DNA from: Planctomycetota bacterium
Lineage (GTDB): Bacteria; Planctomycetota; UBA1135; GCA-002686595
Reading direction: 5' to 3'
Assembly: GCA_012959525.1 (NCBI GenBank)
Contig: DUDB01000032.1
Location: 1-64,000, forward strand
DNA length: 64,000 nt
This document shows, piece by piece, positions 25,717 through 34,802 of this stretch (position 1 is its first letter; each line of letters starts with the position of its first letter). The translations under genes were made by a program, and so were the position numbers. The notes beneath the pieces are model-generated. The model was not told the DNA's origin. It saw nothing but the letters and a program-made list of their open reading frames with translations, and did not search any database.

Positions 25717-26463
25717 CTAGCCTTGGTCTACCGGGTAGAACCGCACCAGATCGCCGACGATGCCTGATAGGCGGCCTTGCTGAGGAACCACCAACGATCG
25801 TGAGTCGGCGTCGGCCGCTGCTTTGAAGAACCCGAACTCCTCGTCGGTCGTGACTAGGACTCCTGGCACCGCCAACTGTCCCAAAAGATTGCGGGTCCAC
25901 TCTTCAGCGCGCTTGCCTTCCTCGTCGAGCTGTCCCGGGCGGACAATTCCCGCGGCGTCTTGGCGTTCGTAGAAATGAAAGTGCAGGGCAGGGAACGCGT
26001 CGGGATCGGTGAGCACGCTTACCACCCACAGCAGGTCATAGCGGTCACGGGTGGGGCAGCGCTGAGTGTTGATCCGCGGCAGAGCAACGCCCGTTTCGCG
26101 CTCAACAAATTCCAGGGCACGGTTCAGTTCGGTCGTCTCGGCGCAGTCGATGTTGTGCCAATGCACGGTGCGCCCCAAAACCAGATGATCGGTAAGAATA
26201 GGTACCAGTTCTGCTACCGCTGCTCCTACCCAGAGGGATTGTCCGGGGGAGTCATCGGGCAAGGCACCTAAAGAGTCCTTCAGGTCGGCCGCCATGAGAA
26301 AACCCGCCTCACGAATCGCCTCGCGCTGCTCCCCCTCGAAGAAGGCCTCTCCACCGTCGTGGCAGTATTCGTGGCCTAGAGCAACCCAGTCGAGAGTCTC
26401 TTCCAAGAGGGCCGTTACCATCCCGAATTCTTGGACTCGGCTCATGGAGTCCGTCCAAGGCAT
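25717..26463 (-). CDS. Hypothetical protein, methyltransferase-like fold possible
   Basis: A 248-residue soluble protein. The middle part, QSLWVGAAVAELVPIL followed by VHWHNIDCAETTELNRAL and a DRYDLLWVVSVLTDPDAFPAL strand, has the alternation of a Rossmann-type SAM methyltransferase with a degenerate glycine loop, but the assignment is tentative. The C-terminal segment VPGVLVTTDEEFGFFKAAA suggests another alpha/beta unit. The start is uncertain between ATG 26463 and ATG 26445. It lies 19 bases downstream of the permease gene and may be co-transcribed with it. Confidence 0.5.
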   Translation of the reverse strand: MPWTDSMSRVQEFGMVTALLEETLDWVALGHEYCHDGGEAFFEGEQREAIREAGFLMAADLKDSLGALPDDSPGQSLWVGAAVAELVPILTDHLVLGRTVHWHNIDCAETTELNRALEFVERETGVALPRINTQRCPTRDRYDLLWVVSVLTDPDAFPALHFHFYERQDAAGIVRPGQLDEEGKRAEEWTRNLLGQLAVPGVLVTTDEEFGFFKAAADADSRSLVVPQQGRLSGIVGDLVRFYPVDQG

Positions 26464-26482
26464 TCAGTCGTAGGCCTGCTCA

Positions 26483-28582
26483 TTACTCGTGGGGTATGGA
26501 CTCTACGCCGAACCGCCCGTAGAGCTCGCTAATGGCCTCTGGTTCGCCAATAACCAGGAGACGATCACCCAGCTGGAAGCTGGTTGTGCCGCGGGGCACA
26601 AGGGTCTCGCCTCCTCGCCGCAGCGCAGCCACAAGACACTGCTCGGGCAATTCAATCTCCCGAAGCGCGCGTCCCACAAAACTGCTGGACGGATGGTCAG
26701 AACGGATGCGAATGGAGATGTAGCGGTCGCTGCGCAGGAATACCTCGCGCAGCTGGACTTCGTTCTTGGCTGCGAGCCAGTGCTCGATGAAGTCGTCTTG
26801 ATCTATACGCGTGGCAAGCTGGGCAAGCATTCGTAGGTGCTGCCCCGGGTTCCCTTCGGGGCTCACCAAGAAGAAAACAGCGTGGATCTTGTCCGCCGTG
26901 TGTGGCTTGCCAAACACGTCGCCCGTGACGACCCGAATTTCCTCTTGGGTGCGCACGAGAACCATTGTGGGGTGGGTAATTCCCTTCAGGTGCATATGGG
27001 GCAGAGCCACCCCCTTGGCGACCGGGGTGGCTCCGGTTGCTGTCCCATCCGTGAAGCCCTTCACCAAACGGTCGAAGGGCACGCCCAAGCGTGGCGCAAG
27101 GTCTTCAGCTGCGCGGGCGATCAGGTTGTCGAAGCTCCCCACGTCTTCGGCATCGATAACGTGTGCGTCGAGCACCGCCTCTTCAAAGGGATCTTGGTCA
27201 CGCAGTCCTTTCTCCTTGAGTATGGATCGCAGCTCGACGTCCAACTCGTCATGACGATTCTTACCCAAGCGCTCAAACATGTGGTAGATGGCGCCCTGGC
27301 GGTTCACGCGCTTGGAGCCGTAGTGCGAATACCAGAGCGCACCCAGGAGGATCAGACCTGCGCTGAACAGTGTGGGCATCAACCCCATTTGGGCGATCAG
27401 CACGAAGGGCGAAACGATGCCGAAAATGTGCAGGCCTGGGTAGAAGGGCGCGCGGTAGCTGGGGTCGTAGGAAGCCAAGCCGCTCTCACGCATGACGATT
27501 ACGGCGAGGCACAGCAAGGCGAACATCATCAACTGGAACGCGCTGGCGAGCTTTGCGATCTTGATGGGCTCAAGGAACAACACGACGACAACAATCACAG
27601 TAACCGTCAGGGCAATTGACCTTACAGGTGTGCCTTGCTTGGACAGCTTCGACAGCCCCTCAGGTACCAATCGGTCACGACCCATGGCCAAGGGGTAGCG
27701 CGAGGAGCTCAGGATGCCGGCATTGGACACCGAAAAGAAAGCTAAGAAGGCGCCAAGGGTGATGACATACAGGCCTATCTTCCCAAACATGACTTCGGCG
27801 GCCGATGCCATGGGCGTCATGTCTCCAGCAAGACGGTCGGCGGGCAGTACTCCCACCATGATTGTGGTGCACAGTGCGTACACGAGCAGTGAGGTGGCCA
27901 ACGACAGGAACACACCCTTGGGTAGGTTGCGCTCAGGGTCATGGACTTCCTCGGAGATGCTCGCCACGTTCGTGACCCCAACGTAGGAGATGTACACCAA
28001 TCCAGCCGTGGCAAGGATGCCCTCGGTGCCGGCTCCAAAGAAGCCCTGGAACGCAGCGAGGTCCACTTCTGGAATGCCCCGGCCAATGAAGAGGCTGAGC
28101 ACGATCAAGAGGCCCATCACGAGGATGAACTGGAATTTGCCCGTCTTCTTGGACCCCGCTGCGTTCAGCAACCCAAAGAGCACCGCGAAGCCCGCCGCGA
28201 TGAAGCGCATGGTTGTGGGGTCGGTCTCACCAAAGATCAAGGCGGCGTAAGCGCCTATGCCCACCAATGCAAAGGAGGTCTTAAGGACAAGTGCAAGCCA
28301 GGTACCCAGCCCTCCAATTGTCCCCGCCAGGGGTCCAAGGCTACGGTCCAGGAAGTAGTAGGCGCCACCGGCGCGGGGCATGGCTGTTGCCAGCTCGACT
28401 ATTGCAAGCATGGCCGGCACGAGAGGCACGGCTGCCAGCATGTAGCAGAGCACGATCGCAGGGCCCACCTGTTCCGCCGCCAGTCCCGGCAGCAGGAACA
28501 AACCGGCACTGAGGGTCGCTCCAGTGGCGATGGTGTACACATCGCGAAGCTTGAGTACTTTGGGCAGGCGGGCAGCGGCCAT
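26483..28582 (-). CDS. APC permease fused to PTS EIIA-like and TrkA-C domains
   Basis: A 699-residue membrane protein in three parts. Residues ~10-440 hold about twelve hydrophobic helices of the amino acid-polyamine-organocation superfamily (GATLSAGLFLLPG in helix 1, ISEEVHDPERNLPKG after helix 6). Residues ~470-610 form a PTS EIIA type-2 (fructose/mannitol/Ntr) domain with its phosphorylatable-type histidine in GVALPHMH at ~529. The C-terminal ~70 residues form a TrkA-C domain (FVGRALREIELPEQCLVAAL, LGDRLLVIGEP). TrkA-C modules bind small ligands such as nucleotides. The layout suggests an amino acid transporter gated by phosphorylation or by a cytoplasmic signal. ATG 28582 is preferred over an upstream TTG. 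Confidence 0.85.
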   Translation of the reverse strand: MAAARLPKVLKLRDVYTIATGATLSAGLFLLPGLAAEQVGPAIVLCYMLAAVPLVPAMLAIVELATAMPRAGGAYYFLDRSLGPLAGTIGGLGTWLALVLKTSFALVGIGAYAALIFGETDPTTMRFIAAGFAVLFGLLNAAGSKKTGKFQFILVMGLLIVLSLFIGRGIPEVDLAAFQGFFGAGTEGILATAGLVYISYVGVTNVASISEEVHDPERNLPKGVFLSLATSLLVYALCTTIMVGVLPADRLAGDMTPMASAAEVMFGKIGLYVITLGAFLAFFSVSNAGILSSSRYPLAMGRDRLVPEGLSKLSKQGTPVRSIALTVTVIVVVVLFLEPIKIAKLASAFQLMMFALLCLAVIVMRESGLASYDPSYRAPFYPGLHIFGIVSPFVLIAQMGLMPTLFSAGLILLGALWYSHYGSKRVNRQGAIYHMFERLGKNRHDELDVELRSILKEKGLRDQDPFEEAVLDAHVIDAEDVGSFDNLIARAAEDLAPRLGVPFDRLVKGFTDGTATGATPVAKGVALPHMHLKGITHPTMVLVRTQEEIRVVTGDVFGKPHTADKIHAVFFLVSPEGNPGQHLRMLAQLATRIDQDDFIEHWLAAKNEVQLREVFLRSDRYISIRIRSDHPSSSFVGRALREIELPEQCLVAALRRGGETLVPRGTTSFQLGDRLLVIGEPEAISELYGRFGVESIPHE

Positions 28583-28645
28583 AGGTGGAGATCCGGGCGG
28601 CACTAGCCGCCGCAAACAAGCCTGGAAATGAGAGGGTTCAGACTC

Positions 28646-30391
28646 CTAGCGCTGAACGGTGATGTAGCTGCCAGTGGTGGGTCCTTCGACCTTAGTTTCC
28701 TCTGTGCTTCCGGGCCAGCGAACAAATAACCCCGACACTTCGTGCCCTGGGGCAATCCCAAAATGGACGCGCGGATCGTTGGAGGCCAAGTAACTGTAGG
28801 CCGGGTCGGCTAAGCGGTACTGGGAGGTAGTCACGACCTCACCCTCAATCAGCGAGCTTGTCTCCAGGCGAACGACGGCGCCCACCGCAGTCTTGAATCG
28901 TGCGCCCCGTAGTTCGACGCCGAGCCAACTTCCCGCCCGGGGTGCGACGTTGCGCAGGAGTTTCACGTGTGCATCGCGGTCGACGACCACCACGTCGACG
29001 TCCCCGTCGTTGTCAATGTCCCCAAACGCAGCACCGCGGCTGGATCCCACCACCGGGGATGCCGTGCCTTCACCGAGGCTTTCGAAGCGCGTACCTCCGA
29101 GCCCTCGATAGAGCAGGTTTGGCTCAGCATAAGGGTCCTCTCCGTAGGATTCGTCGCGGCCCCAAGCTTGCACGGCGCCATTGGCCACGTAGAGATCCAA
29201 GCGTCCGTCAAGATTAAAGTCGTGGAAGCCCATGCCGAACCCCGTCAAGCGCACGCTGTCAGGACCCAGGCCCGTCATGTTCGTCATGTCCCGAAAGCGT
29301 CCCTTGCGGTTCATATAGAACGTGTTCGTTTCGCGGCGGATGTGGGTCATGAACAGGTCGAACCACCCATCCTGGTTTACGTCCACCCATTGCACGCCCA
29401 TGCCGGCCTCGGGAGTGCCCGTACTGTTGACTGCGCATCCTCCGGCGAGAGCCACGTCCGTGAAGTTGTCTTTCCCGTTGTTATTCCATAGAGCGTTGGG
29501 CGTGGCGTCATTGGCCACGTAGATATCCGTGTCCCCGTCAGAATCGTAGTCGGCGCAGGCAACACCCAGACCATTTCCCGCTGTGAGGTGCAGACCCCGC
29601 TTGCGCGAGTAGTCCGAGTATCCGAGCCGGCCTTGGATGAAAAGGACGTCGGTCGATTGCGCGTTGTAGTTGTTAGGGCTGCAGAAATCGGGTTTGTTGC
29701 GGTAGTTGTTGCAAGGAGTCTCGATCCCCGGAGACCAATTGAGGTTGTTCACTACAAAGAGGTCGAGCTTGCCATCGGAGTTCGCATCCAGGAAGGCGGT
29801 GCTCGTGCCCCAGCGGCCATCACCGACCTTGAGGCGTGCGGTGATGTCCTTGAACGTGCCGTTGCCCTGGTTTTGGTAGAAGCGATTGGGGCCCACGTTG
29901 GTGACGTAGAGATCCACGTCCCCGTCTCCGTCATAGTCCCCGCAGGCAACGCCCATGCCGTAGCCGTCGTCGCCAACGCCGGCGGTCTCGGTCACATCCA
30001 CGAATCCGGCTCCTCCGGGATTTTCCCCAGCAACCCTCTCAACGGACATGTTCTTGAACAGTCGGTTGGTGGGTGAGGTCTGGCCGTCTTCCGGAATCAG
30101 GTAGCCCGATTGCACGAAGTACACGTCGAGATCCCCGTCCCCGTCATAATCCAAGAGGGCCACACCACCACCCATGATTTCCGGGAACCAATGGCGATCA
30201 GCTGGCGCACCGCTGACGTGTTTCCAGTCGAGGCCGGCGGAAGCAGCTTCCTCCTGAAACCAGGGAGCCGCCGGATCCTGTCCCTGGGCGCTTAGAGACA
30301 ATGCCGCAAGGCCAACGGGCAGGAGTAATGCGCTGCGAAGGCGGGGGAGGACATGCATGGTGGGTGAGTTTCCAGGGGCCGTAGTGATCAT
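28646..30391 (-). CDS. CRTAC1-type FG-GAP repeat and ASPIC/UnbV protein
   Basis: A 581-residue secreted protein. A signal peptide (LRSALLLPVGLAALSLSAQG) precedes a seven-bladed beta-propeller of FG-GAP/VCBS repeats whose calcium-binding D-x-D-x-D-G loops are plentiful: DYDGDGDLDVYF, DYDGDGDVDLYV, DANSDGKLDLFV, DYDSDGDTDIYV, DVNQDGWFDLFM, DFNLDGRLDLYV, DIDNDGDVDVVV. The C-terminal ~110 residues are an ASPIC/UnbV domain (VELRGARFKTAVGAVVRLE through VRWPGSTEE). The role is probably extracellular binding. ATG 30391 overlaps the upstream stop as ATGA; Met12 (30358) is an alternative that gives a more standard signal peptide. Confidence 0.85.
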   Translation of the reverse strand: MITTAPGNSPTMHVLPRLRSALLLPVGLAALSLSAQGQDPAAPWFQEEAASAGLDWKHVSGAPADRHWFPEIMGGGVALLDYDGDGDLDVYFVQSGYLIPEDGQTSPTNRLFKNMSVERVAGENPGGAGFVDVTETAGVGDDGYGMGVACGDYDGDGDVDLYVTNVGPNRFYQNQGNGTFKDITARLKVGDGRWGTSTAFLDANSDGKLDLFVVNNLNWSPGIETPCNNYRNKPDFCSPNNYNAQSTDVLFIQGRLGYSDYSRKRGLHLTAGNGLGVACADYDSDGDTDIYVANDATPNALWNNNGKDNFTDVALAGGCAVNSTGTPEAGMGVQWVDVNQDGWFDLFMTHIRRETNTFYMNRKGRFRDMTNMTGLGPDSVRLTGFGMGFHDFNLDGRLDLYVANGAVQAWGRDESYGEDPYAEPNLLYRGLGGTRFESLGEGTASPVVGSSRGAAFGDIDNDGDVDVVVVDRDAHVKLLRNVAPRAGSWLGVELRGARFKTAVGAVVRLETSSLIEGEVVTTSQYRLADPAYSYLASNDPRVHFGIAPGHEVSGLFVRWPGSTEETKVEGPTTGSYITVQR

Positions 30392-32049
30392 CGGGAAGAG
30401 CGGGGGGCATTGGGCGCGGAGTCCTTCTGTGACTCTTGATTCCCGCCGTCTTGTTTGGGGGGTGTCTGCCCGGGCAAGGATCCTGTCCGTGCGACTTCGC
30501 GCACATTCTGGCAGAACGCAAGCACGTCAGGGTTGGCTGCCATCACCTGACTCATCCAATTGGCGAGGCGGACGGCCTCATCCATGTCTTGGGTGGAGAC
30601 CAAGGTCTGTACGTAGAACATGGCCACCTGGGGCTCACGCGGAGCCAATTCAAAAGCACGCTTGGCGGCGCTCACAGCTTGCGTTGAATTGCCCACGGTG
30701 AATTGTGCCCGCGCCAAGAAGATGAAAGCACTAGGGTTACCCATGTTGCGTTCCGCATTCGCCATGGCGAAGCGCAGCATCTCACCTTGGCGCCCGGTCT
30801 GGGCATACAGGCTTGCGAGCCGCTCAAGCAGTTGAGGCTCGGAGCACCCCAATTGGAGCGCAGTGCTCATGGACTGCAGCGCCGAGTTCGCCGTCTGCGG
30901 ATCAGGCGCAGTTGGGTCGAGGGTAAATGAATGAACAAGACCCATGAAGTAGTGGGCGCGGCCTAAGTTGGGCGCGATGGAGATAGCCTCCTGTGCCTTG
31001 GTTGTGAACTCGTTAACGATCGCTTGGCGCGTCTCCAAGTCCATATCCGTAATGCCAATGGCCATTCTGTTCATCAAGGCCGTGCCCAACTCGATTTTGA
31101 TGTCTACCGACTGGGGATGAGCGCTCTCGGCCTTGCGTAGGGTCTCGATACCCAGGTCTAGGTTGCCAGTCATCAGGTGCGCCCGTCCCAAGAGATGCAG
31201 GACGGCGTGATTGTTAGAGTTGGCGACCAGCATCTCCGTCATGGACTGGATGGCCGGCTCGACCTGTCCCCCCATAAGCATGTTCTCTATCCCCATCATG
31301 CGGCGGTGGAAGCCCACCGAGTACTTGTCCAGCCGGGGCTGATGGGGATCGGGCGGGTACTCGGGCCAAGCATTCACGCCGGCCTGCAGGTGGGCGTTGG
31401 CGTCCGCTTCGCGACCAAGCTCCATATAACACAGCCCAAGTAGGTAGTGCGCGTGGCGGTAGCCCGGATTCTCTACGACGATTCTCTCCAGAATTTCGCT
31501 GGGCTCGATCCAGCTCTCCTGGGCAATGCGAACCTGACAGAGCCCCACACGGCTTTGGGGCCAGGCGACGGGTTGGGGTTGCTTGGCTTCGGCGGTGATG
31601 GCTTGCATGAAGGCCGACTCAGCACCCTGAATGTCCCCCTGGGCGAGCAACATTGCCCCCAGCCGCGCTTGTATGACGGGGGTGTTCTTCAGCGCATCCG
31701 CAGACTTGCGCATGTCCGCCAGGGCAGCGATCGGGTCTCCACTGGCGTCTAAAGCCACGGCCCGGCGATAGATCCACTCGGCTGAGTTGTCCAACAGCGC
31801 GATGGCATTTGTGTAGGAGCGAACGGCGGCGTGATAGAGGGTATTGGCTTCATACACGAGCCCCAGCTCCGCATGCGCCGTTCCGGAGGCCGGGTCTGCC
31901 TGAGCCTGGGCAAGGACGCTGGCGATCAGGGCTGAAATCTCCGGGTCCATGTTGTCTATGTCTTCGACTGAGACAGGCGTGGGCGGATCCTGAGCCAATG
32001 GCATGGGGCCCAGCAGGGTCACGGAGGCGATGGCGATATGGGAGATCAT
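30388..32049 (-). CDS. Exported TPR repeat protein
   Basis: A 553-residue protein with a short N-terminal signal (ISHIAIASVTLLGPMPLAQ) and about twelve TPR-like helical pairs from residue ~55 to ~500, for example AHAELGLVYEANTLYHAAVR, AEWIYRRAVALDASGDPIAA and HAVLHLLGRAHLMTGNLDL. The C-terminus is a Pro/Gln/Lys-rich tail. TPR proteins act as scaffolds; the coupled downstream CRTAC1 protein is the likely partner, and TPR-CRTAC1 neighbours are familiar in planctomycetes and acidobacteria. The start at 32049 is chosen for the signal peptide; the frame is open 41 codons further upstream. No Shine-Dalgarno sequence is seen. Confidence 0.75.
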   Translation of the reverse strand: MISHIAIASVTLLGPMPLAQDPPTPVSVEDIDNMDPEISALIASVLAQAQADPASGTAHAELGLVYEANTLYHAAVRSYTNAIALLDNSAEWIYRRAVALDASGDPIAALADMRKSADALKNTPVIQARLGAMLLAQGDIQGAESAFMQAITAEAKQPQPVAWPQSRVGLCQVRIAQESWIEPSEILERIVVENPGYRHAHYLLGLCYMELGREADANAHLQAGVNAWPEYPPDPHQPRLDKYSVGFHRRMMGIENMLMGGQVEPAIQSMTEMLVANSNNHAVLHLLGRAHLMTGNLDLGIETLRKAESAHPQSVDIKIELGTALMNRMAIGITDMDLETRQAIVNEFTTKAQEAISIAPNLGRAHYFMGLVHSFTLDPTAPDPQTANSALQSMSTALQLGCSEPQLLERLASLYAQTGRQGEMLRFAMANAERNMGNPSAFIFLARAQFTVGNSTQAVSAAKRAFELAPREPQVAMFYVQTLVSTQDMDEAVRLANWMSQVMAANPDVLAFCQNVREVARTGSLPGQTPPKQDGGNQESQKDSAPNAPRSSR

Positions 32050-32177
32050 CGGGATCTGGGGTGGGGTGAAATTGGGTCGAGCAGGGCTGCGTGACGGCTG
32101 GGCAGTATACCCGCGTCCGCATGCGAGCTTCAGCCGTCCTAGAGTGTCTGAAATCGAGGATTCCCGGGCCAACGGCC

Positions 32178-33164
32178 CTAGGACTTGGCACCCCGCTCCA
32201 GGAGATCACGTACGCACGCCACGATTGCTTGTGGGTGGCGAAGCGGAAGAAGGTGGTCGGCGCCCTCCAAGACCTCCACTGATCCCGGGTGAGCCGCCAG
32301 CTGGGCCGAGGATTGGGCCCAAATGGCGTTGAACTTCTCGCGCGGGAACTCCTCCGGCAGGCCTTCGGCAGGCAGGGACGCTCCGGCCACCAAAGTGCGG
32401 CAGGGCATCTGCTGGTCCGAGGGATGGGCGGCGAGCTTCCCGTCACTCTCCAATGAGGTTCTCTGCTCGGCAAGCATCCCAGCGAGAACCCGTGGGCTGC
32501 GCGAGAGGGAGGCAATGGCCTCCAAGTTGGCCCGGCCCAAGGTTGTCTCTTCCAGTCCTGGGGCCAAGGGGGGATAGCGGAGTAGGCGCAGGAGTCCCAA
32601 CCGTCCTGCCCACATGAGCCCAGCCAGCATGGCCGTGCTGACTTGGGGCGACGGGACGCCCTCCCGTCGGAGAGACGGTTCAAGGGACTCGTGGTAGCCA
32701 TCCACGAAGACCAGCCCTCCCATCTTGTGCGGGTAACGGCTGGCGAACGCGCGGGCGATCCGGGCCCCCTCCGCATGCGCCACCAAGATGATCTTTGAGG
32801 CCTCCGGCTTCACCTGCCGCAGGAGCTCCGCGAGTTCGATGGCGGCACACTCTGCGCTCCGCGGCTCTTCACCAGCATCGCTCCACCCTAGTCCAGCCCG
32901 GTCATAGGCCATGACCGTGGACAGTTCCGAGAGTGGGCCGATGAGAGGGTCCCAGTGCGTGGACCAGGCTCCGGCTCCGGCTTCGAGCACGATCACCGGC
33001 GCACCCTCCCCTCGGGTGCGAACATGAAGGTGGGTGTTGCCTACCCGGACTCGCTTGCCCGGTGCTGGGAAACGCGAGACATCGCGCCGCTGCCCGATCG
33101 ACTCGATGGCGAATCCCAGGGCGGCCAAGGCCGGGGGGGCGAGCAGAAGCAGAGAATCGACCAT
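32178..33164 (-). CDS. Alpha/beta-hydrolase-fold protein lacking the nucleophile
   Basis: A 328-residue protein with an N-terminal hydrophobic anchor (LLLLAPPALAALGFAI) and a complete alpha/beta-hydrolase fold: oxyanion region VIVLEAGAGAWSTHWDPL, MAYDRAGLGWSD, and the acid/base pieces LVFVDGYHE and EGADHLLPLRHP. The nucleophile elbow, usually GHSxGG, reads VAHAEGARIARAF, so the serine is alanine. The catalytic histidine is kept. The protein is therefore unlikely to be a standard serine hydrolase and may be a binding protein or use another mechanism. ATG 33164 is preferred because the anchor begins there; TAGAAT lies 13 bases upstream. Confidence 0.75.
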   Translation of the reverse strand: MVDSLLLLAPPALAALGFAIESIGQRRDVSRFPAPGKRVRVGNTHLHVRTRGEGAPVIVLEAGAGAWSTHWDPLIGPLSELSTVMAYDRAGLGWSDAGEEPRSAECAAIELAELLRQVKPEASKIILVAHAEGARIARAFASRYPHKMGGLVFVDGYHESLEPSLRREGVPSPQVSTAMLAGLMWAGRLGLLRLLRYPPLAPGLEETTLGRANLEAIASLSRSPRVLAGMLAEQRTSLESDGKLAAHPSDQQMPCRTLVAGASLPAEGLPEEFPREKFNAIWAQSSAQLAAHPGSVEVLEGADHLLPLRHPQAIVACVRDLLERGAKS

Positions 33165-33177
33165 GGGTGCGGTGGCA

Positions 33178-33183
33178 ATTCTA
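33178..33183 (-). promoter_or_regulatory. Candidate -10 of the hydrolase-fold gene
   Basis: TAGAAT on the minus strand, 13 bases before the ATG at 33164, implying a leader of about six bases. Confidence 0.35.
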
Positions 33184-33283
33184 GCCCGAACCAGGGGCCC
33201 TGAGCCCCATGGTTTAGCTACCCTGAGACCTACCTCGTCCTCCCCCCGAAGAGTCTCCGGCAACCCAACCAAGCCACTCTCCC

Positions 33284-34795
33284 GTGCAACTCGGATTTGT
33301 CATCGACCACACGCGGTGTATTGGCTGCCACGCCTGCACGGTCGCCTGTAAGTCCGAGAACGATGTCCCCGTGGGCAATTTTCGCACATGGGTCAAATAC
33401 ACCGAGAGCGGCACGTTCCCTTCCGTGCGTCGGGGATTCTCGGTCCTGCGCTGCAACCAGTGCACGGAGGCCCCTTGCGTGGAGATCTGCCCGGTTACGG
33501 CCCTCAGCAAGCACGAAAACGGAATCGTGGATGTGGACCCCGAGGTCTGCATCGGCTGCAAGGGCTGCACCCACGCCTGCCCTTACGACGCGATCTACAT
33601 CAACGAGGAGTCGGGCATCGCGGAGAAATGCCATTTCTGTGAGCATCGTACCGAGCGTGGGCTCGCCCCCGCCTGTGCCGTGGTCTGCCCGACCGAGGCC
33701 ATCATCCCCGGTGATTTCCACGATCCTGAGAGCAGGGTCTCGCAACTGAAGAGGGACGGCGACCTCACCGTGCGCAAGCCGGAAGCGGGAACACAACCCA
33801 ACGTGCTCTACATCGGGGTAGATTCGGCGGGTATTGAGCCTGGTGAAACCAACCTCTCCCAGGGTTTCATCTGGTCCGAGCCGCCTTCGGGCGAGCGCGA
33901 GGCCGCCCAGAGATTCGAGGCTGAACACGGCACAGAGACTGCGCGTACCACCTATGACGTGCCCCGCTCCCAGATCTGGGGCTGGCGGGTCAGCGCCTAT
34001 CTCTGGACGAAGTCCGTATGCGCCGGGGTTCTGCCCGTGGCCTTCCTGGGCCAGTGGATGGGCGCGGGCCTCCCCTCCCCCGAAGCCTCATTCACACGCG
34101 TCATCGCGGCGGCCGTGGCGCTGGTCTTCTTGGGTCTCACGGGTCTGCTGCTCGTCGCCGACCTCAAGCGTCCTGAGCGTTTCCTCTATATTTTCCTGCG
34201 GCCCAACTGGGACTCGTGGCTCGTTCGCGGCAGCTTCATCATCCTCGGGTACAGCGCCGTGCTGGTTGCCTGCCTGTTCAGCGGCTCGTGGCTGCTTGCC
34301 TTTGGGGCGCTCGTTCTCGGTGGTTGGACGGCGGCCTACACCGCCTACCTGTTTGGTCAAGCCAAGGGGCGCGTGCTTTGGATGCGCCGTGGGCTGGCTG
34401 TGCACCTCGTGATCCAGGCGGGGCTCGCAGGGGCATCTGTATTGATGTTGATGGATGCCTTTGGCGTGGCGCTCGAACCGGGGCTCGTAGCGTCCCTGCC
34501 CAAGATCCTGGCCGTGTGCCTGGTGACCCACCTGATCGCCACCCTCCTGGAGGGCAAGGCCTCCCCCCGCAAGCGCGAGGCAGAGTATGCCCGCGCCGTT
34601 CGGCTTCTGTCCCACGGACCCTACGCGCGCCGGCACTGGGGAGCGGGCGTGGCCCTGGGTGTTCTCGTGCCCCTGCTGGCGATCCTCGCCGGTGGGGCAA
34701 TCCTTCTTCCGGGCGCTGCCGCCCTGGCCCTGATCGGCCTGTGGGTCGAAGAGGACCTGCTGGTGCGCGCCGGACAGGCCCTGCCCATCAGCTAA
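33284..34795 (+). CDS. Fused four-cluster ferredoxin and DmsC/NrfD-like membrane subunit
   Basis: A 503-residue fusion of the electron-transfer and membrane-anchor subunits of a molybdopterin oxidoreductase complex. Residues 1-190 are DmsB/NrfC-like with four cysteine groups: CIGCHACTVAC (Cys12-22), CNQCTEAPCVEICP, CIGCKGCTHACP and CHFCEHRTERGLAPACAVVCP. Residues ~235-500 hold about eight transmembrane helices with the DmsC/NrfD marker DLKRPERFLYIFLRPNWDSW, where quinone chemistry takes place. In most organisms these are separate proteins. There is no Tat signal, so the iron-sulfur part should face the cytoplasm. GTG 33284 is the only usable start; it lies seven bases before the catalytic subunit's gene at the other end. 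Confidence 0.85.
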   Translation: MQLGFVIDHTRCIGCHACTVACKSENDVPVGNFRTWVKYTESGTFPSVRRGFSVLRCNQCTEAPCVEICPVTALSKHENGIVDVDPEVCIGCKGCTHACPYDAIYINEESGIAEKCHFCEHRTERGLAPACAVVCPTEAIIPGDFHDPESRVSQLKRDGDLTVRKPEAGTQPNVLYIGVDSAGIEPGETNLSQGFIWSEPPSGEREAAQRFEAEHGTETARTTYDVPRSQIWGWRVSAYLWTKSVCAGVLPVAFLGQWMGAGLPSPEASFTRVIAAAVALVFLGLTGLLLVADLKRPERFLYIFLRPNWDSWLVRGSFIILGYSAVLVACLFSGSWLLAFGALVLGGWTAAYTAYLFGQAKGRVLWMRRGLAVHLVIQAGLAGASVLMLMDAFGVALEPGLVASLPKILAVCLVTHLIATLLEGKASPRKREAEYARAVRLLSHGPYARRHWGAGVALGVLVPLLAILAGGAILLPGAAALALIGLWVEEDLLVRAGQALPIS

Positions 34796-34802
34796 AAGAC
34801 CT

